Assembly: GCA_946886545.1 (NCBI GenBank) | Contig: CAMPIU010000061.1 | Span: forward strand, 1 to 10,639 | Reading direction: 5' to 3' | DNA length: 10,639 nucleotides | DNA from: an uncultured Flavobacteriales bacterium | Lineage (GTDB): Bacteria > Bacteroidota > Bacteroidia > Flavobacteriales > Crocinitomicaceae | In this document: positions 1 to 7,286 of the stretch, piece after piece | Numbering within the stretch: position 1 is the stretch's first letter | How the letters are laid out: the number at the start of each line of letters is the position of its first letter | Notes under the pieces: model-generated | What the model was told of the DNA's origin: nothing | Seen by the model: the letters and a program-made list of their open reading frames with translations, nothing else | The model's database searches: none | Made by a program: the position numbers and the translations under genes

Positions 1-37
1 CCATTATTTCTCTACTTTTAAAATCTAAACTTGATTT

Positions 38-3000
38 ATGAAGAAACTATTTGCTTGGGTCATGATTGGCGCAATGGTTATGAGCCTTCGAATGCCTAAC
101 CCACCGGAACAAACAACCAATTCACCGCTCTGGATGCGATACCCTGTCATTTCACCAGATGGAAAAACAATTGTATTTACATATAAAGGAGATATTTACC
201 AGGTTCCCGCTTCCGGTGGAACAGCTTCTCCGGTCACTTTAAGTGATGCGTATGATTTTATGCCTGTCTTTTCACCCGATGGAAAAACTATTTATTTCTC
301 ATCGGACCGATATGGAAATTTTGATGTATTCTCTGTTCCCCTGCAAGGCGGAACAACCAAAAGACTCACACTTCATTCCAGCAATGATTATCCGCAATGC
401 GTTTCACCGGATGGAAAACGAATTGTATTTATTGCAGCACGTATCGACAATGCGGCGATGTCCCAGTTTCCTTACGGAGCTTTGGGGGAAATTTACTCCG
501 TAGGTGTTGAAGGTGGCCGTGAAAAACAGGAACTTTCGATTACAGCAGAGAATATCAAATGGAACAAAGACGGAACTAAAATGATCTTCCATGATAAAAA
601 AGGTTATGAAGACCCCTGGAGAAAACACCATCAATCATCTGTGACACGGGATATCTGGATGTACGAAAAAAGTGGCGATAAATTCACCAAACTGAGTGAC
701 TTCGACGGAGAAGACCGCAACCCTGTTTGGACGAATGACGAAAGCAGCATTTATTATTTAAGTGAAAAAAGCGGTTCTTACAATGTGTGGAAAATGAATC
801 CTAATTCACCTGGTTCAGCAACCCAGGTTTCCAAATTTGACAAAAATCCGGTACGCTTTCTTTCGGTTTCCGAAAACAATACACTTTGTTATGGCTACGA
901 CGGAGAGATTTACACTCAAAAAGAAGGTCAGAACCCTGAAAAAGTAAACATCCAAATCAATGTGGAAGACCGCAGTGCTGATACTAAAAACAAAGTAGAA
1001 ACCGGAGGCGCTTCGGAAATTGCTGTTTCGCCAAGCGGAAAGGAAGTTGTCTTCACTAATCACGGAGATGTTTTTGCGGTATCACTGGAAAATGGAGTCA
1101 CCAAACAAATCACCAATACACCGGAAGAAGAGCGAAATATCAGTTTTTCACCCGACGGAAAAACCATTTTGTATGCTTCCGAGCGAAACAAAATCTGGGG
1201 AATCTATCAGACAAGCATGATCCGGAAAGAAGACAGTTATTTTTACGCTTCCACTCTTTTAAAAGAAGAAGCATTAGTTGTCACTGAAAACGAATCTTTC
1301 CAGCCGCAGTATTCACCCGATGGGAAGGAAATTGCTTTCCTGGAAAACAGGACTGCGGTGAGCATCTATAATCTGGCAAGCAAAAAGATCCGCAATGTTT
1401 TGCCATCAACGAAGAATTATTCTTACAGCGATGGAGACCAAACCTTTAACTGGGCCCCCGACAGCAAATACATTTTAGTTTCTTTCTTACAAGACGGAAA
1501 TTGGCACGAACAGATCGGTTTGGTGGATGTGACCGGAGCTAAACCGATGCTCGAACTGACTCAAAACGGGTTCTCAAACGGTGGCCCGAAATTCCAAATG
1601 GATGGAAAAGCAGTTTTGTGGTTTTCCAATCGCGATGGGATGAAAAATGTAGCCAGTCATGGTTCTCAGCAAGATGCTTATGCTCTTTTCCTGGATCAAA
1701 ATGCTTATGATCTATTCAAAATGAAGAAAGCAGATTATGAACTATGGAAGGAACAAAAAGAGAATAAAGAGAAGGAAAAAAAGGAATCCAAAGAATCTGC
1801 GACCACGAAAAAAGGAAAAGGTGAGAAAGCAGATTCTACAAAAAAAACCGAGCCCCTGAAAATTGACCTGAACGGATTAATGGATCGCCAGGTTCGTTTG
1901 ACAGAAAACTCCTCCTTCTTACAAGATGCATTCCTGGATCCTAAAGGAGAGAAATTGTATTACCTTACTCCGAATGAGGACGGAACCAATTTGTATGTCC
2001 GCAATTTCAAAGACCATGAAACAAAAATGCTTATCCCATTAAAAGCCAAGGGCGTTTGGAGTACTTCAATGGATAAGGATGGAAAAAACATTTATGCCGT
2101 TATTGAAGGGAAATTGACCCGTCTGGATTTGGAAAAAGGGGAACGAAAAGACATTCCGTTCAAAGCAGAGCGTACACAGGACAGTTATGCCGAACGTGCT
2201 TACCTGTTCGAGCACATGTGGAGACAGGTGAAAACCAAATTCTATGTGGAAGATTTGCAGGGAACTGACTGGAATTACTACAAAACAACTTACACCCGTT
2301 TCCTTCCGCATATCAACAACAATTATGATTTTGCTGAAATGTGCAGTGAATTGTTAGGTGAACTGAACGCATCGCATACAGGCTGTCGATATTACCCACC
2401 TCGTGAAAATGCAGATGAAACAGCTCAGCTTGGTATCATTGCAGATGAAAGTTTTACAGGAACCGGAATTAAAATTGCAGAGGTACTGGATAAAGGCCCA
2501 TTGGTTAGTTCCGAAACAAAAGTTAAAGCCGGAGCTATCATTGAAAAAATTGACGGTATAGAGATCAAACCCGATTTGAATTACTATTCACTTTTAAACC
2601 GGAAATCCGGTAAGACAGTACTTCTCTCAATTTATGATCCTGCAAGCGGGAAACGCTGGGAAGAAATCATCAAACCAATTTCTGCAGGAGCACAAAGTGA
2701 ATTGCTTTATCAGCGATGGATCAAACGCATGCAGGCAATGACCGAAAAATTATCCGAAGGAAAATTGGGTTACATGCATGTACGCGGAATGGATGATCAC
2801 AGCTACCGTGAATTCTACAACCAGGTCATGGGTAAATACATCAATAAAGAAGCTTTGATCGTAGACACCAGATTTAATGGTGGTGGCTGGTTACACGATG
2901 ACCTGGCAACATTCCTGTCCGGAAAACAATACATCAACTTTGTGCCGAGAGGTCAGAAAATCGGAATTGAACCCGGTTCAAAATGGACCAAACCAAGCTG

Positions 3001-3307
3001 TGTGATCATGGGTGAAGGAAATTACTCCGACGCGCACATGTTCCCGGTTGTGTATAAAACACTGAACATAGGAAAATTGATCGGAATGCCGGTTCCGGGA
3101 ACCGGAACAGCAGTTTGGTGGGAAAACCTCCAGGACAACTCCCTGGTATTCGGAATCCCGCAAGTGGGTGTGATGACCATGGACGGAAAATACTACGAGA
3201 ACAATCAGTGTGAGCCGGATTTCAAAGTGGCAAACGACTACAACACGATGTTGAAAGGCGAGGATGCACAATTGAAAAAAGCGGTTGATGTGTTATTAGG
3301 TAAATAA
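38..3307 (+). CDS. Tricorn-like S41 family serine peptidase with PD40 beta-propeller repeats, exported
   Basis: A 1089-residue protein, close to the size of archaeal tricorn protease, which trims oligopeptides. Seen: a short hydrophobic N-terminus (residues 4-17) suggesting export; WD40-like PD40 propeller repeats with SPDGK-type turns near residues 39, 79, 123, 372 and 427 and weaker copies between them; a Lys/Glu-rich linker at about 567-608; a second domain at about 615-730; a helical segment with the SHTG motif; a PDZ-like domain at about 805-870; and an S41 core from about 908. By comparison with Thermoplasma tricorn (His746, Ser965, Asp966, Glu1023), the tetrad is His780, Ser997, Asp998 and Glu1059 with matching spacing, so activity is likely. 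The ATG at 38 puts the hydrophobic stretch at the N-terminus. A terminator follows directly, so it ends its transcript. Its substrate and final location (periplasm or membrane-attached) are inferred. Confidence 0.93.
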   Translation: MKKLFAWVMIGAMVMSLRMPNPPEQTTNSPLWMRYPVISPDGKTIVFTYKGDIYQVPASGGTASPVTLSDAYDFMPVFSPDGKTIYFSSDRYGNFDVFSVPLQGGTTKRLTLHSSNDYPQCVSPDGKRIVFIAARIDNAAMSQFPYGALGEIYSVGVEGGREKQELSITAENIKWNKDGTKMIFHDKKGYEDPWRKHHQSSVTRDIWMYEKSGDKFTKLSDFDGEDRNPVWTNDESSIYYLSEKSGSYNVWKMNPNSPGSATQVSKFDKNPVRFLSVSENNTLCYGYDGEIYTQKEGQNPEKVNIQINVEDRSADTKNKVETGGASEIAVSPSGKEVVFTNHGDVFAVSLENGVTKQITNTPEEERNISFSPDGKTILYASERNKIWGIYQTSMIRKEDSYFYASTLLKEEALVVTENESFQPQYSPDGKEIAFLENRTAVSIYNLASKKIRNVLPSTKNYSYSDGDQTFNWAPDSKYILVSFLQDGNWHEQIGLVDVTGAKPMLELTQNGFSNGGPKFQMDGKAVLWFSNRDGMKNVASHGSQQDAYALFLDQNAYDLFKMKKADYELWKEQKENKEKEKKESKESATTKKGKGEKADSTKKTEPLKIDLNGLMDRQVRLTENSSFLQDAFLDPKGEKLYYLTPNEDGTNLYVRNFKDHETKMLIPLKAKGVWSTSMDKDGKNIYAVIEGKLTRLDLEKGERKDIPFKAERTQDSYAERAYLFEHMWRQVKTKFYVEDLQGTDWNYYKTTYTRFLPHINNNYDFAEMCSELLGELNASHTGCRYYPPRENADETAQLGIIADESFTGTGIKIAEVLDKGPLVSSETKVKAGAIIEKIDGIEIKPDLNYYSLLNRKSGKTVLLSIYDPASGKRWEEIIKPISAGAQSELLYQRWIKRMQAMTEKLSEGKLGYMHVRGMDDHSYREFYNQVMGKYINKEALIVDTRFNGGGWLHDDLATFLSGKQYINFVPRGQKIGIEPGSKWTKPSCVIMGEGNYSDAHMFPVVYKTLNIGKLIGMPVPGTGTAVWWENLQDNSLVFGIPQVGVMTMDGKYYENNQCEPDFKVANDYNTMLKGEDAQLKKAVDVLLGK

Positions 3308-3327
3308 AAAACAACTCAGAATAAAGT

Positions 3328-3359
3328 AAATCCCCCGGCTAAGCTGAGGGGATTTTTTT
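3328..3359 (+). terminator. Rho-independent terminator after the tricorn-like gene
   Basis: An 8-bp perfect stem (AAATCCCC at 3328-3335 with GGGGATTT at 3348-3355) encloses a 12-nt loop and is followed by a run of T ending at 3359. It begins 20 bases after the tricorn-like stop codon and isolates that gene from the DUF4157 cassette. Confidence 0.88.
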
Positions 3360-3369
3360 ATTTTACTAT

Positions 3370-3399
3370 TTTGACTTTTCTCAAAATTTCATACATTGG
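3370..3399 (+). promoter_or_regulatory. Candidate Bacteroidota-type promoter of the DUF4157/CpXC cassette
   Basis: TTTG at 3370-3373 and TACATTGG at 3392-3399 resemble the Bacteroidota -33 (TTTG) and -7 (TAnnTTTG) elements, the second with one mismatch, separated by 18 bases. The site lies between the upstream terminator and the ATG at 3431, where a promoter for the cassette is expected. This is by pattern only. Confidence 0.4.
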
Positions 3400-3430
3400 G
3401 ACTCCAAATAACTGAACACTATTTACGACC

Positions 3431-5629
3431 ATGAATATTCACGCGGATAAAACTCCTGAGAAGAATAATGAAGAGACCACATCAAAAGGTAAAGCTGACT
3501 CAAAGGTTCCTTTTATGGATCAGCGGCCAAACACGGTAACTCAAAAAAAAATTCAGGAGTCGGCAGATAAGAGCCCGCAAGCGAATCAATTAAAGTCTGT
3601 TCAGGAAATGGCAGACAATAGTCCTCAGAATAAAGTTGTTCAAAAGAAAGCAAATAACACCGGTTTACCTGATCATTTAAAAGGAGGAATCGAAAACCTT
3701 TCGGGTATTTCACTGGATGATGTAAAAGTGCATCGCAACTCGGACAAACCATCTCAACTGCAAGCTCATGCCTATGCACAGGGAACAGATATACATTTGG
3801 GGCCGGGACAGGAAAAACATCTCCCGCATGAGGCCTGGCATGTCGTTCAACAGAAACAAGGCCGGGTAAAGGCAACAAAACAGATGAAGGGAGAATTCAA
3901 TCTGAACGACGATGAAGGATTGGAAAAGGAAGCAGACCTAATGGGAGAAAAAGCGAACGCTCTTCAGGGACAATTTGCAGGAAATCCCGAAACAAAAGAA
4001 AGCAGTTCAGCCGGAACCGAAGCCCCCATCCAGGCCATGATGAGTTTAGAAGCATTTCAGGCACTGACTACACTCGGAGAAAATCGAAAATCGATTGCTG
4101 TAATTGATAATGCGATCAGAGAATACCATACTTTTTTATTACGTCCTGTAAATATCGATAACCAGCTTGCCAATAAGCAGGAAAAATTGCGCTTAATCAA
4201 TGTCGTACTACAGGTAACTACAGCATATATTAACGAAAAAGTCAGAACAGATCCTTCTAATTCAAGAATAGAACCTGTAAGAGGTTTCAGAGAAGATGTT
4301 CTTCTCGAAATTGATCAGATAACCGGAGTGGTGGCCTCTGATTTCCTGATCAATGAAAGTATTGATGATCGACCGGATGATGATGCCACCCGCCTTTTGA
4401 TTCTCAGTATTGCCAAAGCGCCAAAAAGTAAAAATTGGGTGCAACAATATATTGAGACCACCAGCGATCCGCAGAAAATTGCCGCGATGGATGGCTTATA
4501 CACACAAGGAGATCTGGTAAAAATCATGGATCAGGCATTTATTAATGGCGCCGGCACAGATGCCATTCTTCTCTTTCCAAAAGGAAATGCTTTATCCGCC
4601 AATCAAAAAGCAATTATCAAATTGTTCGTTGATCGGGTCACCGATTTAGGCACCTTAAAAAAATTAGCCTCACAACGTTTTGATCTTGATGTAGCCAATA
4701 TTAAAGGATTGGAAGTTGGAAAAGCGGATGCAGACGGAGGACTTATTCAGGCGGAAGTGGATTGGACCTTAGAAGGTTTACGAAGAGCATACAAGGTGAT
4801 GAATCTATTACCAAACGGACATGCTGCAAGCAACACACGTTTTGCCAGTCTGAAACGCTATCAGGACGAAAGCGGCTGGTATGGTGATAATAATACAGTA
4901 GCTATCGGATATAATGACCTTAACTTCGAAAAACCAAAGAGAAGAACGCTATCGGAAAAATGGAACAATAAAGGACACGATGTTTTTGAAGGAAAAAACT
5001 ATTTTGATGCTACCGTGCGACATGAAGTGGGACATGCGGTAGACCATCGACATGGTTTTAGTGATGTTCGTTGTCTTACACCCAATGGAGGTAGCTGGAT
5101 AATTTATAATGGAGACGTCCGGGGAATGGTCCAGGAATATTTGGACCTTAACAACTCAGCACTTTCTAACCATCCAGCTTGTTTGGGAATGGTGAAACTT
5201 GAAATCGCGAAACTAATCACTGCAACAGCAAATATGGATGCCGTAAAGACAGAAGTAATTCGAATGATGAATGAAACCAGTAATGCAGCAGGCCTCCAAT
5301 TTGATCGTGCCATTGTAGATAATGATCCGATATTTGAAGACATGCAAAAAGCAAACCTTCAAAGACCATGGAAATCATCCAATCCTAAAGTTGTCGGGGG
5401 CAGGACATTTGTTTATTCTAACGACAACTCACTCTCCTCGTATGATTCTGCGGCCCGTGCCCGACAGGTTTCCAATTATCAATTCAGGGCCCCGGGTGAA
5501 TGGTTTGCCGAGGCTTATGCCGCTTATTATCAACCGGATCAGACACCACAAGGTTACGGCTCAGCTCTTCAAGCGCGGGATGCAAACACCTTCACCTATA
5601 TGCAAACCCATGTTGATATTCCATTGTAA
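3431..5629 (+). CDS. DUF4157 (eCIS core domain) protein with C-terminal lethal-factor-like zinc metallopeptidase domain; putative toxin/effector
   Basis: 732 residues with no signal peptide. Residues 1-75 are polar and low-complexity and include two tandem 16-residue repeats (41-56, 57-72; core QExADxSPQ). Residues about 78-175 are a DUF4157 domain with HEAWH (His133, Glu134, His137) and a downstream EKEAD (165-169). DUF4157 is known from cargo of extracellular contractile injection systems and other Bacteroidota toxins. Residues about 205-470 are mostly helical and unrecognised. The C-terminus has HEVGH (His531, Glu532, His535), then GEWFAEAY with Glu690 as likely third zinc ligand, and Tyr683 seven residues before it. 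Anthrax lethal factor has the same arrangement: HEFGH, Tyr728, Glu735, and EFFAEAF. A 155-residue gap separates the two motifs against 45 in lethal factor, so there is an insertion. Inferred role: a secreted or injected protease cleaving an unknown target. An A9 tract lies at codons 38-41. The CpXC gene follows after 10 bases. Confidence 0.88.
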   Translation: MNIHADKTPEKNNEETTSKGKADSKVPFMDQRPNTVTQKKIQESADKSPQANQLKSVQEMADNSPQNKVVQKKANNTGLPDHLKGGIENLSGISLDDVKVHRNSDKPSQLQAHAYAQGTDIHLGPGQEKHLPHEAWHVVQQKQGRVKATKQMKGEFNLNDDEGLEKEADLMGEKANALQGQFAGNPETKESSSAGTEAPIQAMMSLEAFQALTTLGENRKSIAVIDNAIREYHTFLLRPVNIDNQLANKQEKLRLINVVLQVTTAYINEKVRTDPSNSRIEPVRGFREDVLLEIDQITGVVASDFLINESIDDRPDDDATRLLILSIAKAPKSKNWVQQYIETTSDPQKIAAMDGLYTQGDLVKIMDQAFINGAGTDAILLFPKGNALSANQKAIIKLFVDRVTDLGTLKKLASQRFDLDVANIKGLEVGKADADGGLIQAEVDWTLEGLRRAYKVMNLLPNGHAASNTRFASLKRYQDESGWYGDNNTVAIGYNDLNFEKPKRRTLSEKWNNKGHDVFEGKNYFDATVRHEVGHAVDHRHGFSDVRCLTPNGGSWIIYNGDVRGMVQEYLDLNNSALSNHPACLGMVKLEIAKLITATANMDAVKTEVIRMMNETSNAAGLQFDRAIVDNDPIFEDMQKANLQRPWKSSNPKVVGGRTFVYSNDNSLSSYDSAARARQVSNYQFRAPGEWFAEAYAAYYQPDQTPQGYGSALQARDANTFTYMQTHVDIPL

Positions 5630-5639
5630 TTGATAAATT

Positions 5640-6347
5640 ATGTCACGATTTCACGAAGAAACTGTTTCCTGTCCGGCTTGCGAAAAGAAAAGTATCCAAC
5701 TAATTGCCACAAGTCTCCGAATCTCATCCAAAACAAGCTTTAAAGAGCAACTACTAAATGGCGATTTTCAGCGGTTTACCTGTGAAGATTGTAATCATGC
5801 GTTTTATGTAGAAGATCCCCTTATTTATCTTGATTTTGACGAAAAATTGATGATCGCCCAATTTCCCAAATCCTGGAATCCTCAGTGGCAGAAGCACGAA
5901 ACAGTTGTTACACACAATTTCGAGAATTATCTCGGTGGAAAATATGCAGCTCCCTCAGCCCGTAAAATGGCAGAGGGATTTCGCTTGAGAACGGTTTTCG
6001 GACTGGAATCCCTGGCAGAAAAGATTGTCTGTATGGAAGCAGGAATAGATGACCGCCTGCTTTCAATTCTAAAGCTCCAGCTGATCCAAACGATAGAAGA
6101 AATTCCTTTCCATCCGGGATTCATTCCTCTTTTCAAAGGAATCAAAGAAAATGAGCTTGTATTTTTGTGTCAGGTTGTAAATTCCGAAGGAAAAACCAAA
6201 CAGGAGATTATCACCTTACCCTTCCCGCTTACCCTGGATGAAGTAAAAAACTCCGCGGATCAATACGAATCGCTGCTGGAAACATTCCACGATGCAACTT
6301 ATATTGACATTGGACGAATGTTCTTTTCAAATGCGGAATCTGCTTAG
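5640..6347 (+). CDS. CpXC zinc-ribbon domain protein, partner of the DUF4157 metallopeptidase
   Basis: 235 residues. The N-terminal third matches the CpXC domain, whose function is uncharacterised: Cys11-Pro-Ala-Cys14, then CEDC (Cys48, Cys51), forming a likely four-cysteine zinc site, followed by a conserved-looking stretch with the pattern YLDFDEKLMIAQFP. The remainder (about 85-235) is mixed helix and strand, acidic, and not recognised. It has no signal peptide or membrane segment, so it should be cytoplasmic. The ATG sits 10 bases after the upstream stop codon with nothing resembling a promoter between, so the two genes are probably one transcript, ended by the hairpin at 6388-6423. The tight pairing suggests a chaperone, loading factor or immunity protein for the metallopeptidase. 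That is inference; CpXC proteins also occur elsewhere in other contexts. Confidence 0.82.
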   Translation: MSRFHEETVSCPACEKKSIQLIATSLRISSKTSFKEQLLNGDFQRFTCEDCNHAFYVEDPLIYLDFDEKLMIAQFPKSWNPQWQKHETVVTHNFENYLGGKYAAPSARKMAEGFRLRTVFGLESLAEKIVCMEAGIDDRLLSILKLQLIQTIEEIPFHPGFIPLFKGIKENELVFLCQVVNSEGKTKQEIITLPFPLTLDEVKNSADQYESLLETFHDATYIDIGRMFFSNAESA

Positions 6348-6387
6348 AGATCAAGAACAAACGATGTGAACTCTTTTGCTTCTTTAA

Positions 6388-6423
6388 AAACCGCCGCTGT
6401 AAATAGCGCGACGGTTTCTTTTT
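6388..6423. terminator. Bidirectional terminator between convergent CpXC and beta-barrel genes
   Basis: AAACCG (6388-6393) pairs with CGGTTT (6412-6417), and CGCT (6395-6398) pairs with AGCG (6405-6408) around a GTAAAT loop. T5 follows on the plus strand (6419-6423), and the A-run at 6386-6390 gives a T-run on the minus strand. It lies 40 bases after the CpXC stop and 13 bases before the minus-strand stop, so it can serve both genes. Confidence 0.8.
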
Positions 6424-6435
6424 CTATAACATGTT

Positions 6436-7101
6436 TTATTTACCAAAACGATAACCAAGCTGCATATTTACGTTGAAATCCAATCGGACTGCAGTTTGGT
6501 TTGCATTCTGTCCTACTCCCCAATAATTGTTGGCATCCGTCATGAAATCGGACCTGTGCAAGGCATAAACACCCGGGTTAAAACTAATGGACGATCCCAG
6601 GTAAAAACCTTTCCCGATCTGCCATTCCAACCCATATCCGATACTAAGGTTGACTCCTGTTTGTTTATAGTTATAGGGATAGCGTGAAATCATCACGCCG
6701 TTGCCGACGTCCTGCACCGTATTGGAACTGGTCGTGGAAAATCCGATCCCACTGAAAAGATAAGGTACAAAACGGTTCCCGAATCCATTGAAATACCGTT
6801 TGTAATTGAAGTTCAACCCAAAATACCGGTGATTCTGCCTGATACTTGTACCCGCAAGCGAAAATTGCGGACCAAACTCAAATTGATTTTTACCGTGTGC
6901 AAATGTCATCATGGGCAGTAGTCCCAACTGCTTGTACCTGAATGGCGGAGTAAGATCCATTTTGTACCGGTCCAGAGTTAATCCTGTACTCAGTCCCCAC
7001 CTGCCCTTGATGGGAGATTCCTGGATTTGAGAGAAGCTTGTTCCCGATAACAATAAGGCACATAATGCCAGACCTGATTTAGGTGATGTGATAGACTTCA
7101 T
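6436..7101 (-). CDS. Outer-membrane beta-barrel protein
   Basis: 221 residues with an N-terminal signal peptide (charged start, hydrophobic core at about 9-20, probable cleavage near SFSQ at 22-25). The mature part is rich in alternating aromatic/polar strands and Gly-Tyr pairs (LNFNYKRYF, LFSGIGFS, SIGYGLEW, NMQLGYRFG). It ends in a strand with alternating hydrophobics near the C-terminus, as in small OmpA-like or OmpW-sized barrels of Bacteroidota. No OmpA peptidoglycan-binding domain or other known enzyme motif is seen, and no specific function can be assigned. It is transcribed alone, convergent with the CpXC gene and divergent from the lipoprotein gene. A TATGTTTG element lies just upstream. 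Confidence 0.85.
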   Translation of the reverse strand: MKSITSPKSGLALCALLLSGTSFSQIQESPIKGRWGLSTGLTLDRYKMDLTPPFRYKQLGLLPMMTFAHGKNQFEFGPQFSLAGTSIRQNHRYFGLNFNYKRYFNGFGNRFVPYLFSGIGFSTTSSNTVQDVGNGVMISRYPYNYKQTGVNLSIGYGLEWQIGKGFYLGSSISFNPGVYALHRSDFMTDANNYWGVGQNANQTAVRLDFNVNMQLGYRFGK

Positions 7102-7125
7102 AGATTTAATTTAAATGATAGGTCT

Positions 7126-7133
7126 CAAACATA
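7126..7133 (-). promoter_or_regulatory. -7 promoter element (TATGTTTG) of the beta-barrel gene
   Basis: On the minus strand this reads TATGTTTG, a perfect match to the Bacteroidota TAnnTTTG -7 element, 24 bases upstream of the start codon at 7101. No clear TTTG is found at the usual -33 distance; instead a 7-bp dyad (7144-7166) covers that region. Confidence 0.5.
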
Positions 7134-7143
7134 ATTGATCAAA

Positions 7144-7166
7144 CTAAAATGACTGAACTATTTTAG
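7144..7166. promoter_or_regulatory. Dyad CTAAAAT-N9-ATTTTAG in the divergent spacer
   Basis: CTAAAAT (7144-7150) and ATTTTAG (7160-7166) are perfect inverted repeats with a 9-base spacer. They lie immediately upstream of the beta-barrel -7 element, where -33 contacts or an operator would be, within the 185-bp spacer between divergent genes. AT-rich 7-bp arms can arise by chance, so the regulatory role is tentative. Confidence 0.3.
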
Positions 7167-7286
7167 CGTAATTTAACGACCGGACACCTCCATTTAAGAT
7201 TTAGTAACAAAATCAAAGAATAAACGCACCTTTCCTTCCGTTATTCATTAAATTACAGGAACAAAACATAACAACCAAGCTTCAAC

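Noticed and set aside
3513..3878. 121-codon minus-strand open frame inside the DUF4157 gene
   Set aside because: It is antisense to a well-supported gene, contains no recognisable domain, and has no promoter or separate context.
3431..6347. A complete extracellular contractile injection system
   Set aside because: Only a DUF4157 protein is present; no sheath, tube, baseplate, spike or ATPase gene is found in the window.
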